NCBI GenBank assembly: GCA_947626945.1
Contig: CANQUC010000007.1
Coordinates: 1 to 64,000 of the forward strand
Direction: 5' to 3'
Source: an uncultured Lachnospiraceae bacterium
Lineage (GTDB): Bacteria > Bacillota > Clostridia > Lachnospirales > Lachnospiraceae
Length of the DNA stretch: 64,000 nucleotides
Position numbers and translations under genes: made by a program. A model generated the notes under the pieces. That model ran no database searches and was not told the origin of the DNA. It saw only the letters and a program-made list of their open reading frames with translations. Below, one piece after another: positions 34,097 through 43,062 of this stretch (position 1 is its first letter; each line of letters opens with the position of its first letter).

Positions 34097-35080
34097 TCAA
34101 AGGGCCACAAGACCAATACAGCACAGCAGCGCCGTCACAATGGAAAACACCGCCACCACTCTTGTCTCGGACCAGCCCTGGCCTTTTCCGCTGATGCCGC
34201 CCAGCTCAAAGTGATGATGGATAGGCGCCATACGGAAGACCCGCTTGCCGTGTGTGATTTTAAAATAGACCACCTGGATGATCACCGATAACACCTCAAC
34301 CAGGTACACCAGCCCTACGATCAAAATAAACAGCGGCATCTGAAGCATATAGGCCGTCGAGATCACAAAACCGCCCAGGGCAAGAGAACCGGTGTCACCC
34401 ATAAATACCCTGGCGGGATACACATTATACAAAAGAAAGCCAAGGAGCGCTCCCGCCACCGCGCAGGTAATGGGTTCAATCCCGCTGGCGGTGCCGATGG
34501 CCACCACCGTAAAGAACGTGGCTACCAGCACGGTAACGCTGGACGCAAGCCCATCCAGTCCGTCTGTAAAGTTCACTCCGTTTACAGTGCCCAGGACGGC
34601 AAAGAGCAGAATGGGTACCGTGAGGATACCGGGATCCCACCGGTATCCGTTGGTAAAGGGAACGATCATTTCCATGGGCATATGAATCACTTTCAGCAGG
34701 TACACCGCGAAGATCACGGTGATCACCAGCTGCAGAAGCAGCTTCTGCCAGGCAATCAGCCCGTCGCTGCGTTTTAAGACTACCTTCAGATAATCATCCA
34801 GAAACCCAATGAGGCCAAAGCCCACTGTCATAAACAGCACCGGGATCACCTTGGGATAGTCTTTCATGTAAATAAGGGAAGTGATGATCACCGCCACAAG
34901 AATCACCAGACCGCCCATAGTAGGCGTTCCGGTTTTTGCCTGATGAGACTCCAGCTCTTCCCGCTCTGTCTGCCCGCATTTTAACCGCCGAAGCATGGGG
35001 ATTATAATGGGGCTTAAAATCACGGTGATCACAAATGAAATAATCACCGGCAGAACCACTTTCAAAAAATCATAATTCAT
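34097..35080 (-). CDS. mraY: Phospho-MurNAc-pentapeptide translocase
   Basis: Makes lipid I by moving phospho-MurNAc-pentapeptide to undecaprenyl phosphate at the inner membrane face. 327 residues with ten membrane segments. Catalytic features: the DD pair in GFLDDYLKV, NFTDGLDGLAS, and the MAPIHHHFEL loop with the following GWSETRVV. The ATG at 35080 has GAGGTG upstream; a longer start at 35095 lacks a site. Position between the PBP gene and murD is conserved. Confidence 0.96.
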   Translation of the reverse strand: MNYDFLKVVLPVIISFVITVILSPIIIPMLRRLKCGQTEREELESHQAKTGTPTMGGLVILVAVIITSLIYMKDYPKVIPVLFMTVGFGLIGFLDDYLKVVLKRSDGLIAWQKLLLQLVITVIFAVYLLKVIHMPMEMIVPFTNGYRWDPGILTVPILLFAVLGTVNGVNFTDGLDGLASSVTVLVATFFTVVAIGTASGIEPITCAVAGALLGFLLYNVYPARVFMGDTGSLALGGFVISTAYMLQMPLFILIVGLVYLVEVLSVIIQVVYFKITHGKRVFRMAPIHHHFELGGISGKGQGWSETRVVAVFSIVTALLCCIGLVAL

Positions 35081-35142
35081 GCGCTCACACCTCAAATTTC
35101 TTTTGTTTTTCCATATGGTCTTTCTGATCTATTATGCAGGCA

Positions 35143-36942
35143 TTACTGCGTTTTGGCGTCCTCGCCTGCTGGGGACGCCTGTTTTTCCACGCCAAGATAG
35201 GGCAGGATATTGGCAAAGATCCTCTGAGCCACCGGGGCGGCGATTGTGCCGCCGTAATAAATGCCCTGGGGTTTTCGGATAATGACCAGTACCAGCACTT
35301 TCGGATCGTCGGCGGGAGCAAAACCCAGGAACGAGGAAATATACTGTCTGGCGCTTCTGGGCAGTGTCTGGGAAGTGGCCGTCTTTCCGCCGATGGAAAA
35401 GCCTTCCACTCCCGCTTTGTTTCCTGTTCCTTCCGATACGACTTTTTCCAGTATTCCCCGCACCTGTTCCGACACCTCCGGAGAAATGCCGGTCTTGACT
35501 TCGGGAAACGTCAGAATCTCTTCTTTTCCCGTCTGGGAATCCCGCACCGCTTTTCCAAAATGGGGCGTTACCCTGGTTCCGCCATTGATAATGGAGGACA
35601 CCGTGGCGGCAAGCTGTATGGGGGTGATCTGAAAGGACTGGCCAAATGCCACCGTGGCAAGCTCCACATTGCCCATGTCCTCTTCCCGGTGCATAATGGT
35701 GGAAGCCTCCCCGGGCAGGTCGATCCCCGTCTTTCCAAGCAGTCCCAGCTGCCGGAAGTATGAATAATAGCGGGATACTCCCAGCCGAAGCCCTACTTCA
35801 ATGAACACCGGATTGCAGGAATTCATTGCCCCTTCCACAAATGTTTGTCCGCCGTGACCGGTCCGCTTGTGGCAGTGGATCCGGCGGTCGTCTACGATCT
35901 TGTATCCCGGACAGTTGAAATGTTCATCCAGAGAGACCACGCCCTCCGAAAGGGCCGCGGTCATGGTAATGATCTTGAACACGGAACCGGGCTCGTAAGT
36001 ATCGTTGATGCTGTTATTCCGCCACATCCGGTTCAAAGCGTCCTGCCTCTCTTTTTCGGAAGCCGGCTGCTTTTCCGCTTCCGGCGCTTCCGTCCCGTCC
36101 GGCTGGCCTCCCGGTTCTGCCGTCTGCAGGGTAAAGGGATCGTTGAGATCAAATTCCGGCGCGTTGGCCATGGCCAGAAGCTCTCCGTTTGAGGGATCCA
36201 TCACGATCACCGACGCGCTTTCCGCCTGCTTTTCCTGCCACACCCGATAAGTCTCCTGCTGGACGTACTGCTGGATATTGTAGTCCAAAGTCAGAATCAG
36301 GTCATCCCCCGCTATGGGTTCCACCCGCTGCTCCCCGGCTCCCTGGATCTCCACGCCTCTGGCGTCGGTAAGCGCAAGCAGCTGTCCGTCCGTGCCTTTC
36401 AGCTGGGAGTCATATTTGACCTCCAGTCCGATGATTCCCTGATTGTCAGCCCCCGTAAAGCCCAGTACCTTGGAGGCCAGATTCCCCTTTGGATAAAAAC
36501 GCCGGAAATCCTCATCCACTTTTACTCCGTCAAGCCGGTAACCGCGGATGGTGTCTCCAATCTGTTTTTCCACATTTTTTTTGATGATCTCCATGGAGCT
36601 GACTTTTTCTACCCGTTTTCTTACATCCGCCTCTTCCATGGAAAGGGTTTTTGCCAGCAGGCTGATCACCTTTTCCGGATCTGTCAGCTGGCTGTGTATA
36701 ACGGAAATGGTGCAGACCGTCTTATTTGCCGCCAGCACCACGCCGTTTCTGTCTGTGATTTTTCCCCTTGCCGCCTTGATACTCCGCTCTCTCTGATGGA
36801 GATCCTCTGCCTTTACGCCGTAATATTCGGAACAAAAGATCATCAGATAAACAAGCCGTCCGGCAAGGACGGTCATCACCAAAGCAATCGCCACAAACAC
36901 AACAAAAATTTTCTTTTTGTTATATGTTTTATTCTTTCGCAT
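35143..36942 (-). CDS. Class B penicillin-binding protein with a KTA box
   Basis: A transpeptidase of the FtsI/SpoVD type anchored by one membrane segment (about residues 11-33). The dimerisation domain is followed by the penicillin-binding domain: active-site Ser in PGSVFKI, the SCN motif in NSCNPVF, and the third box reading GGKTATSQ where most enzymes have KTG. The last ~20 residues are a short tail; there are no PASTA domains. The ATG at 36942 has GAGG six bases upstream. It lies between the other PBP gene and mraY, so one of the pair is probably the vegetative FtsI/PbpB and the other SpoVD; I cannot assign which. Confidence 0.9.
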   Translation of the reverse strand: MRKNKTYNKKKIFVVFVAIALVMTVLAGRLVYLMIFCSEYYGVKAEDLHQRERSIKAARGKITDRNGVVLAANKTVCTISVIHSQLTDPEKVISLLAKTLSMEEADVRKRVEKVSSMEIIKKNVEKQIGDTIRGYRLDGVKVDEDFRRFYPKGNLASKVLGFTGADNQGIIGLEVKYDSQLKGTDGQLLALTDARGVEIQGAGEQRVEPIAGDDLILTLDYNIQQYVQQETYRVWQEKQAESASVIVMDPSNGELLAMANAPEFDLNDPFTLQTAEPGGQPDGTEAPEAEKQPASEKERQDALNRMWRNNSINDTYEPGSVFKIITMTAALSEGVVSLDEHFNCPGYKIVDDRRIHCHKRTGHGGQTFVEGAMNSCNPVFIEVGLRLGVSRYYSYFRQLGLLGKTGIDLPGEASTIMHREEDMGNVELATVAFGQSFQITPIQLAATVSSIINGGTRVTPHFGKAVRDSQTGKEEILTFPEVKTGISPEVSEQVRGILEKVVSEGTGNKAGVEGFSIGGKTATSQTLPRSARQYISSFLGFAPADDPKVLVLVIIRKPQGIYYGGTIAAPVAQRIFANILPYLGVEKQASPAGEDAKTQ

Positions 36943-37007
36943 AACAAACCTCATAAAAGTTATTAGTATACACTATGATAACTTCTATGAGGTTATGCAG
37001 TCCCGGG

Positions 37008-39212
37008 TCAGCCTTCCTCTCCCTGTCCTTCTTCCTCAGAACCGCCGTTTTCTTCCTGTGTCTGGTCTTCTTCCCAGTCGGTTTCACCGCCGTCCTCTTC
37101 CTGAGGCTGGTCTTCTTCTCCGCCGGTTTCGCCGCCGTCCTCTTCCTGAGGCTGGTCCTCTTCCCAGTCAGTTTCACCGCCGTCCTCTTCCTGCCAGGAG
37201 GGTTCATTTTCGCCGTCGTCTTCCGTGGAGGCGGTGTTGCCGTTCTCATAATACTGAGATCCCTCCTGACCGGGCGGCTCGATCTCTCCATCCACAAAGG
37301 ACTGGCTGTTTTCCCATGTTTCATCTACTACGGACCAGTCGGTCTCCACCTGGCTGTCAGGGTCTTCCCCGTTCCGGGTAACGCCGTAATAGGGCAGCAC
37401 CTCCGCCATAATCTGCTGAAAGAGCGTCACCGCCAGCTTGCTGTTTGCCTGATCCTCCACATTGGGCTCGTCAATGACCACATACACCGCGATCTCCGGA
37501 TCGTCCACAGGCGCGCAGCCCATAAAGGACACCAGATAAGTACCCTGTCCACGGGGAAATTTCTCCGCGGTTCCTGTTTTTCCTCCCACATCATACCCCG
37601 GCACTGCCGCGCTGCGTCCTGTGCCGCTTTCCACAACTGTCCGCATCTGCTCTCTGATGATCTGAGAGGTTTCCTGAGATATGATCTGCTTCAGAAGCTT
37701 TGGCCGGAATGTTTCCACCACGTCTCCCTCCGCGTTTTCAATCCTTGCGGCCACCTGGGGCTGATAATAATAACCGCCGTTGACCAGGGCGCAGAAGCCG
37801 GCCATCATCTGGGTCATAGTTACATTGAAGTTCTGACCAAAGGAATTGACCGCCAGATCAATGGGCTGCATTTTTTCCTTTGTAAACAGCAGTCCTGCCG
37901 CGTTTACTTCCCCTTTCAGGTCAATGCCGGTCTTTTTGCCAAATCCAAACACAGCCTGATATTTGGTAAAGTTGTCAATGCCGATCTGATAGGACATCTG
38001 CATCAAGGCGTCGTTGCAGGATTTTCCTACCGTGTCCAGAAAGCTCAGCTGTCCGTGACCCGACGTATGAGAACATTTTACCGTGGTTCCGTCCACCACC
38101 TCATAGCCGTTGCAGTAGTAGCTTTCCTGTCCGGTGAGGGCGCCGCTTTCCAGGCCCATGGCCACCGTAAACGGCTTGAAAGTGGAGCCGGGCTCATAGG
38201 TATCGCTGATACAGAAATTCCGCCACATGCCGTTGAGCTTTTCCTGTTTTTCCTCGTCGGACATGGCGTCCACCTGCTCTTTTGTATAGGCCTGCAGGTA
38301 AGTCAGATCTCTTGGATCGTTCAGATTGTAGTAGGGATACGCGCACTCCGCCAGAATGGCCCCTGTCTTTGGATTCATAACGATCACAGCCGTGTTCTTG
38401 CTGCCCAGGCCTTCCCTGGCCTGGTTCCTGTGCTCCTCGTTGAAAGCGGTCACATATTTTTCCACAATCCGCTGAATGTTCGCGTCCAGGTTCAGCACCA
38501 CGTCGTTTCCGTCCACAGCCGCCTTTGTCACCGTCTCCACATTGGAATCTCCGTTCAGATATCCGTAGGTACGTCCGGCAATGCCGTTCAGCTGATCATT
38601 GTAGGTCTGCTCAACACCCCAGTTTCCCACATCTCCCGACAGGGTGAACCCAAGCAGGTTGCTGGCAAGATGTTCCCCGGGATATTTGCGGATATAGGTT
38701 TCCTCAAACCAGACGCCGGTGATGTTGCTGTCCTCTTTCTCCATCAGATTTTGGAAAGCCTCCGCCGTGTCGTAGGGCACCTCTTTCAGAAGCCGTATAT
38801 AAGAGCTATCCGGCTTATCCCGCAGATAGCCCCGCAGGGTTTCCGCGTCCAGTTCGGGAAACTGCTCTGTCAGCGCCCGGATGGTGGCGTTCTGGACTTT
38901 CTGCCGTTGGTCATCGTCTTTGATATCGTTCAGCACGCTGCAGTCCAGGATCACATAGTAAACCTTTTCGCTGCGGGCCAGGGTTTCCCCGTTGATGTCC
39001 CGGATGGCGCCTCTGCGAAAGGGAATGGTCTGGCTGCGGTATCCCATCTGGGAAAGTACCTGCTTTGTATATTTGTCACCGCTTGCCGCCCGGATATACA
39101 TCAGACGGATGCTCAGCCCGATCAGCGCAACCAAAACCAGCGCAAACAAAGCTACCAGTTTGCGCTGCATTTTTCCTGTTATTTTCTTTTCCCGTACCCG
39201 TCGTCTGGCCAC
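37008..39212 (-). CDS. Class B penicillin-binding protein with an acidic repeat tail
   Basis: A septal-type transpeptidase. A basic N-terminus and one membrane segment (about 17-40) lead to the pedestal domain (RGAIRDINGETLARS), then the transpeptidase domain with PGSTFKP, the SCN box in KSCNDAL and the standard GGKTGTAEK. From about residue 625 on the protein turns into an extracellular acidic tail of about 110 residues rich in Glu, Asp, Gly, Gln and Trp (repeats like EEDGGETDWEEDQPQ). The start is GTG at 39212 after AAAGGAGA. It follows the ftsL-like gene. The tail has no counterpart in typical FtsI. Confidence 0.92.
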   Translation of the reverse strand: MARRRVREKKITGKMQRKLVALFALVLVALIGLSIRLMYIRAASGDKYTKQVLSQMGYRSQTIPFRRGAIRDINGETLARSEKVYYVILDCSVLNDIKDDDQRQKVQNATIRALTEQFPELDAETLRGYLRDKPDSSYIRLLKEVPYDTAEAFQNLMEKEDSNITGVWFEETYIRKYPGEHLASNLLGFTLSGDVGNWGVEQTYNDQLNGIAGRTYGYLNGDSNVETVTKAAVDGNDVVLNLDANIQRIVEKYVTAFNEEHRNQAREGLGSKNTAVIVMNPKTGAILAECAYPYYNLNDPRDLTYLQAYTKEQVDAMSDEEKQEKLNGMWRNFCISDTYEPGSTFKPFTVAMGLESGALTGQESYYCNGYEVVDGTTVKCSHTSGHGQLSFLDTVGKSCNDALMQMSYQIGIDNFTKYQAVFGFGKKTGIDLKGEVNAAGLLFTKEKMQPIDLAVNSFGQNFNVTMTQMMAGFCALVNGGYYYQPQVAARIENAEGDVVETFRPKLLKQIISQETSQIIREQMRTVVESGTGRSAAVPGYDVGGKTGTAEKFPRGQGTYLVSFMGCAPVDDPEIAVYVVIDEPNVEDQANSKLAVTLFQQIMAEVLPYYGVTRNGEDPDSQVETDWSVVDETWENSQSFVDGEIEPPGQEGSQYYENGNTASTEDDGENEPSWQEEDGGETDWEEDQPQEEDGGETGGEEDQPQEEDGGETDWEEDQTQEENGGSEEEGQGEEG
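37011..37200 (-). repeat. Tandem repeats coding the PBP acidic tail
   Basis: About three units of roughly 50-60 bp coding EEDGGETDWEEDQPQ-type blocks, with Trp-Glu or Gly-Glu as the main variable point. Confidence 0.75.
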
Positions 39213-39245
39213 AATGATTCTCCTTTATTGACAGCTTCCTTTTTG

Positions 39246-39764
39246 TCACTCGCTGAAATACTCCAGCACGGAGCCGTCGTCCCCTTCCGGCACGTCCTTG
39301 TACTGTCTTACATAATCGCTTGCGTCATAATCGTATTCTACGATCTGCTCCGGCGCCGCGTCCACCATGCCCAGCCGTTCCGCCGCGGCCCGGACCGCGC
39401 CAAGATCTACCGATTCCTTGATCTGAGACATCTGGAAATCATTTTTGGCTTTCAGGTCCTCCAGTTCCATCTGCAGGGAAGAAATGGAAGCCACATTTTT
39501 ATTCATTGCCGTCTGCATTGTCAAAAACTGGTAACAGATAAACACCAGCATCACCGCCGCCGCTGTCAGAAACAGAACGTATACAAGGCTTATGCGCTCA
39601 GCCTGGGCAATGGTGCGGTCACGTTCTCTTTTTTCCTGTTCCCGCAGCTTCCGTATAGGGTCCTTTCTGGGATCCGGCAGAATCTGCACGTTTTTTCTCA
39701 CTGCGTTTCCGTATACATAGCTGTTCTTTTGCGCTGTACCGGTTTCCGATGTTTTTGCTGCCAT
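39246..39764 (-). CDS. ftsL: FtsL/DivIC-like division protein
   Basis: A 172-residue bitopic protein: charged cytosolic arm (about 1-57), one membrane segment (about 58-80, ISLVYVLFLTAAAVMLVFIC), a leucine-zipper-like coiled coil (SLQMELEDLKAKNDFQMSQI), and a C-terminal AAERLGMVDA motif typical of FtsL, followed by an acidic end. FtsL proteins join FtsQ and DivIC to activate septal synthesis. Name rests on topology, the GM motif and its place between rsmH and the PBP gene. AGGAGG precedes the ATG. Confidence 0.85.
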   Translation of the reverse strand: MAAKTSETGTAQKNSYVYGNAVRKNVQILPDPRKDPIRKLREQEKRERDRTIAQAERISLVYVLFLTAAAVMLVFICYQFLTMQTAMNKNVASISSLQMELEDLKAKNDFQMSQIKESVDLGAVRAAAERLGMVDAAPEQIVEYDYDASDYVRQYKDVPEGDDGSVLEYFSE

Positions 39765-39805
39765 GATTGCCTCCTGTTCTGATTTTCTTTGCCGCTTATC
39801 GCCGC

Positions 39806-40750
39806 TTACCGCTTTTCAAACACTCTGAGTTTCGCGCTTTTTGCCCGGCTGTTTTGGGCAAGCTCTTCCCCGGATGGGAGAATGGGCTTTCGCGTCAGAA
39901 CCTTTCCCTGACTGATCTTTCCGCATACGCATACCGGAAAATCCTTTGGACAGGTGCATGGATCCTCCGCTTTTTTAAAAGCGTTTTTCACGATCCGGTC
40001 CTCCAGAGAATGAAATGTAATGATACAAAGCCTTCCTTTTGGCGCCAGCAGGGAGATCATCTCCTCCATGGAATCGGAAAGTCCTCCAAGCTCGTCGTTT
40101 AACGCGATGCGTATGGCCTGAAAGGTTCTTTTCGCGGGATGTCCTCCCGCTGCCTGTATTTTCATGGGAATGGCTCTTCGGATCACCGATACCAGTTCCC
40201 CCGTTGTTTCAATGGGTTTTTCTTCACGGGCCAGCACAATGTGCTTCGCGATGTTTTTCGCGAACCGGTCCTCCCCGTAATCCCGGATGATGTGAAACAG
40301 TTCTGACTGGCTGTATGTGTTCACAAGCTCCTTTGCCGTCAGCGCCTGCCGCTGATCCATCCGCATATCCAGCGGCGCGTCCTGCCTGTAGCCAAATCCT
40401 CTTTCCGGCGTATCCAGCTGATAACTGGAAACCCCCAGATCCAGCAGGATGCCGTCCACGGATGTGATGTTCAGATCCGATAAGATCTTTTTCATGTCCC
40501 GGTAGTTGCCCCGGATAACCGCCGCCTTTTCGCCAAATTCCGAAAGCCGCCGGCCTGCCGCCTCTATGGCGTCCTGATCCCGGTCGATGCCGATCAGCCG
40601 GCCTGTGGTCAGCCTCCGACAGATCTGGAAAGCATGTCCGCCTCCCCCAAGAGTGCCGTCCACATAGATCCCCTCCGGCTTTATGTCCAGCTGCCGGATA
40701 CACTCTTCAAGCAATACCGGGCGATGGCAAAATTCCCGTTGCTGTTCCAT
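39806..40750 (-). CDS. rsmH: 16S rRNA (cytosine-1402-N4)-methyltransferase
   Basis: Methylates C1402 of 16S rRNA at the decoding site. 314 residues: SAM site [13 protein letters not shown] near residue 32, [30 protein letters not shown], and the C-terminal [12 protein letters not shown] and RAKSAKLRV blocks. All family motifs are present. It follows mraZ by 22 bp in the dcw cluster. Confidence 0.96.
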   Translation of the reverse strand: MEQQREFCHRPVLLEECIRQLDIKPEGIYVDGTLGGGGHAFQICRRLTTGRLIGIDRDQDAIEAAGRRLSEFGEKAAVIRGNYRDMKKILSDLNITSVDGILLDLGVSSYQLDTPERGFGYRQDAPLDMRMDQRQALTAKELVNTYSQSELFHIIRDYGEDRFAKNIAKHIVLAREEKPIETTGELVSVIRRAIPMKIQAAGGHPAKRTFQAIRIALNDELGGLSDSMEEMISLLAPKGRLCIITFHSLEDRIVKNAFKKAEDPCTCPKDFPVCVCGKISQGKVLTRKPILPSGEELAQNSRAKSAKLRVFEKR

Positions 40751-40772
40751 CCGCCTAGGCTCCTTTCCGGAA

Positions 40773-41204
40773 TCAGATGCTGAGACCCAGTTCTGACAAA
40801 TGCGCTTCGATCACATCCATGTTGGCGTCGTCTCCGGCGCTTTCCCAGCGTTCTCTGCTCCAGACCTCGATCTTGTCCAGCACGCCTACCAGCACCACGT
40901 CCTTGTCAAGGCCCGCGTGTTCCCGCAGCTTAGCCGGTACAAGAACACGGCCCTGCTTGTCCAGTTCTCCTTCCGCGGCGGCGCCGGAAAAGTGCCGCAC
41001 CAGCGTCCGGCTGTCCTTAACGCTCAGAGGCAGCGCCTTCAGCTGATCGGTCAGTTCCCGAAAAGCTTCCTCAGGGAGTACGAACAGACAGCCGTCCATG
41101 CCTTTTGTGATCACAAACTTTTCGCCAAGCTCTTCCCGGTACTTTGCCGGAATGATGATTCTGCCCTTTGCGTCTACGCTGTGACTGTATTCACCCATGA
41201 ACAT
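40773..41204 (-). CDS. mraZ: Transcriptional regulator MraZ
   Basis: A 143-residue ring-forming DNA-binding protein that controls the dcw operon it heads. It carries two SpoVT/AbrB-like repeats, each with the DxxxR motif ([11 protein letters not shown] and [11 protein letters not shown]). GGAGGTG precedes the ATG at 41204. Just upstream are four 10-bp direct repeats of the AAAGTGGTG type directly after the promoter, the expected binding site for autoregulation. Confidence 0.95.
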   Translation of the reverse strand: MFMGEYSHSVDAKGRIIIPAKYREELGEKFVITKGMDGCLFVLPEEAFRELTDQLKALPLSVKDSRTLVRHFSGAAAEGELDKQGRVLVPAKLREHAGLDKDVVLVGVLDKIEVWSRERWESAGDDANMDVIEAHLSELGLSI

Positions 41205-41260
41205 GCTGCGTCACCTCCCTTTCTCTTTTGCGCGGATTCCGGCCACAATCGGCGGCGGAT

Positions 41261-41300
41261 TCACCATTTGCCTCCATTTCGTGACACTTTGCACCACTTT
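41261..41300 (-). promoter_or_regulatory. Four 10-bp MraZ-type boxes
   Basis: Minus strand, in order: AAAGTGGTGC (41300-41291), AAAGTGTCAC, GAAATGGAGG, CAAATGGTGA (41270-41261). The exact 10-bp step puts all boxes on one face of the helix, as fits a ring-shaped regulator. They occupy about +1 to +40 of the predicted transcript. Confidence 0.75.
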
Positions 41301-41306
41301 TTCTCC

Positions 41307-41335
41307 ATTCTACATGAATTACCTGAAAATTTCAA
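41307..41335 (-). promoter_or_regulatory. Predicted dcw cluster promoter
   Basis: Minus-strand TTGAAA (41335-41330), 17-bp spacer, TAGAAT (41312-41307), about 100 bp upstream of mraZ. Confidence 0.65.
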
Positions 41336-41380
41336 CCCCCAAAATGGATCCTTTCCAAAAAATTATTAAAATTTTATAAC

Positions 41381-41407
41381 AAAAAAACGCCCTCCGAAAG
41401 GAGAGCG
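41381..41407 (-). terminator. Terminator of the aminotransferase operon
   Basis: Stem CGCTCTCC / GGAGGGCG with TTTC loop (41388-41407), followed on the minus strand by seven T. It separates that operon from the dcw promoter. Confidence 0.85.
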
Positions 41408-41501
41408 CCGGTTCCCACAAAGGGGCTTTTTTTCTATGGTTACAGTCATTTTCTATATCTGGTATGTCAGTGTGAAATTTAAACAAGATATGGCGTATTT
41501 G

Positions 41502-41996
41502 TTACAAAATACTGCCCAGGATTCCATAGGACAGCACGGACATGATGACAGAAGCCAGAAGCACCCCCAGCAGGATGGCCAGGATGGCTTTTTTGAAATC
41601 CACATCCAAAAGAGCCGCGATCAGGGCTCCGGTCCAGGCGCCGGTACCCGGCAGAGGAATGCCTACAAACAGCACAAGCCCCCAGAACTCATATTTTTCC
41701 ACCTGATCCTTTTTGGACAGCGCCTTTTTTTCCAGCTTATCCGCAAGAGCGCCGATCTTCTCAAATTTCCGCATCCACTGAAAGATTTTTTTGATGAACA
41801 GCAGAATAAACGGAATGGGCAGCAGATTGGCAATGATACATACCGGCAGCGCGGTCAGATAAGGAACCTTCAGCAGGGATGCCGCCAGCAGCCCCCCTCT
41901 CAGCTCCAGAATGGGCAGCAGAGAAACAATGATGACGATCACAAGGGGATTGATCCCATGAAGCAGATCGATCAGCCAGTTTACCAGTCCTTCCAT
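41502..41996 (-). CDS. Small multidrug export family membrane protein (PF06695)
   Basis: A 164-residue membrane protein of the family labelled small multi-drug export protein (COG2426); actual transport has not been shown. Four to five hydrophobic segments are visible. The family motifs SLLPILELRGGLLAASLL and GIPLPGTGAWTGALIAALL are both present. GGAGAG precedes the ATG, and the start is one base after the hisC stop, so it is translated with the aminotransferases. Its link to them is positional only. Confidence 0.88.
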   Translation of the reverse strand: MEGLVNWLIDLLHGINPLVIVIIVSLLPILELRGGLLAASLLKVPYLTALPVCIIANLLPIPFILLFIKKIFQWMRKFEKIGALADKLEKKALSKKDQVEKYEFWGLVLFVGIPLPGTGAWTGALIAALLDVDFKKAILAILLGVLLASVIMSVLSYGILGSIL

Positions 41997-41997
41997 A

Positions 41998-43062
41998 TCA
42001 GCTCTCCTTTCTCACATAGTTTTTCAGAAAATCCAGCAGCTGATCCATCTGCCGGTCAGTCCCTACCGTGATCCGCAGATACTGGCTGATGCGGGGCTTT
42101 TCAAAATACCGCACAAAGATCTTTGCCTCCCGAAGGGCCAGAAACAGTTTCTTTGCATCATATGCCGGATGTGAGGCAAAAATGAAATTGGCGTCTGAGT
42201 CCGGAAATACAAAGCCAAGGGCTTTCAGTTCTTTTTTCACCCGTTCCCTTGTGGCAATAATCCGCCCGCAGGTATCCTGAAACCACTGCTCCTCCTCTGT
42301 GATCCGGGCCCCAAGCCTCAGGGAGACCGGATTCATGGTGTAGGAATTGACAGAATTGCGGATGCTGTACAGATAGCCGATCAGCTTTTTGCTTCCCATG
42401 GCGAAGCCGATCCGCATACCGGCCATAGACCGGGACTTGGAAAAGGTCTGCACCACAAGCAGATTGTCGTACTTTTCAATAAGAGGAAGCGCGGAAACGC
42501 CTCCGAAATCCACATAGGCTTCATCCAGGATCACCACAGACTCCCTGTTACGGGCCACAATCTCCTCGATCTGCTCCAGAGGCATGGAAAGGCCCGTAGG
42601 CGCGTTGGGGTTGGCAAGGACGATCCCGCCGTTTTCCCGGAAATAGTCCTCCTTTACCACCCGAAACTCCCCGTCCACAGGAATCCGCTCATAGGGGATC
42701 CCGTAAACCTCTGCCCACACGTCGTAAAAGGAATAGGTAATGTCGGGAAACAGCACCGGCCTGCTTCCATGAAAAAAGGCAAGAAATGCCATGGAAAGCA
42801 CGTCATCGGAGCCCACGCCCACAAACACCTGCTCCGAAGCTACCCCATAACGTCTGGAAAGCGCAGTCACTAACAGTTTCATATCCGGATCCGGATACCG
42901 GCGCAGCAGATCCCCGTCTATGGTTTCCAGCTGCCTGAGCACTTCCCCGGGGGGCTGATATGGATTTTCATTGGTATTCAGCTTGACGATGCCTTTGTCC
43001 CCAGGCTGTTCGCCCGGCACATAAGGGGCCGCTTTTCTTACATTGACTTCCCAGGGGCTCAT
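41998..43062 (-). CDS. hisC: Histidinol-phosphate aminotransferase family protein
   Basis: PLP aminotransferase that, as HisC, converts imidazole-acetol phosphate to histidinol phosphate; relatives act on aromatic amino acids. 354 residues: LNTNENPYQPP at the start, ANPNAPTG, DEAYVDFGG, PLP-Lys in TFSKSRSMAGMRIG and the C-terminal LRITVGTDRQMDQ. All point to HisC. No other his gene is adjacent, so the precise substrate is open. Its ATG overlaps the preceding aminotransferase stop by four bases. Confidence 0.87.
   Translation of the reverse strand: MSPWEVNVRKAAPYVPGEQPGDKGIVKLNTNENPYQPPGEVLRQLETIDGDLLRRYPDPDMKLLVTALSRRYGVASEQVFVGVGSDDVLSMAFLAFFHGSRPVLFPDITYSFYDVWAEVYGIPYERIPVDGEFRVVKEDYFRENGGIVLANPNAPTGLSMPLEQIEEIVARNRESVVILDEAYVDFGGVSALPLIEKYDNLLVVQTFSKSRSMAGMRIGFAMGSKKLIGYLYSIRNSVNSYTMNPVSLRLGARITEEEQWFQDTCGRIIATRERVKKELKALGFVFPDSDANFIFASHPAYDAKKLFLALREAKIFVRYFEKPRISQYLRITVGTDRQMDQLLDFLKNYVRKES

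Noticed and set aside
36975..39782. 935-codon plus-strand open frame across a PBP gene
   Set aside because: Antisense shadow of the PBP and ftsL-like genes, with no family motif and no ribosome site.
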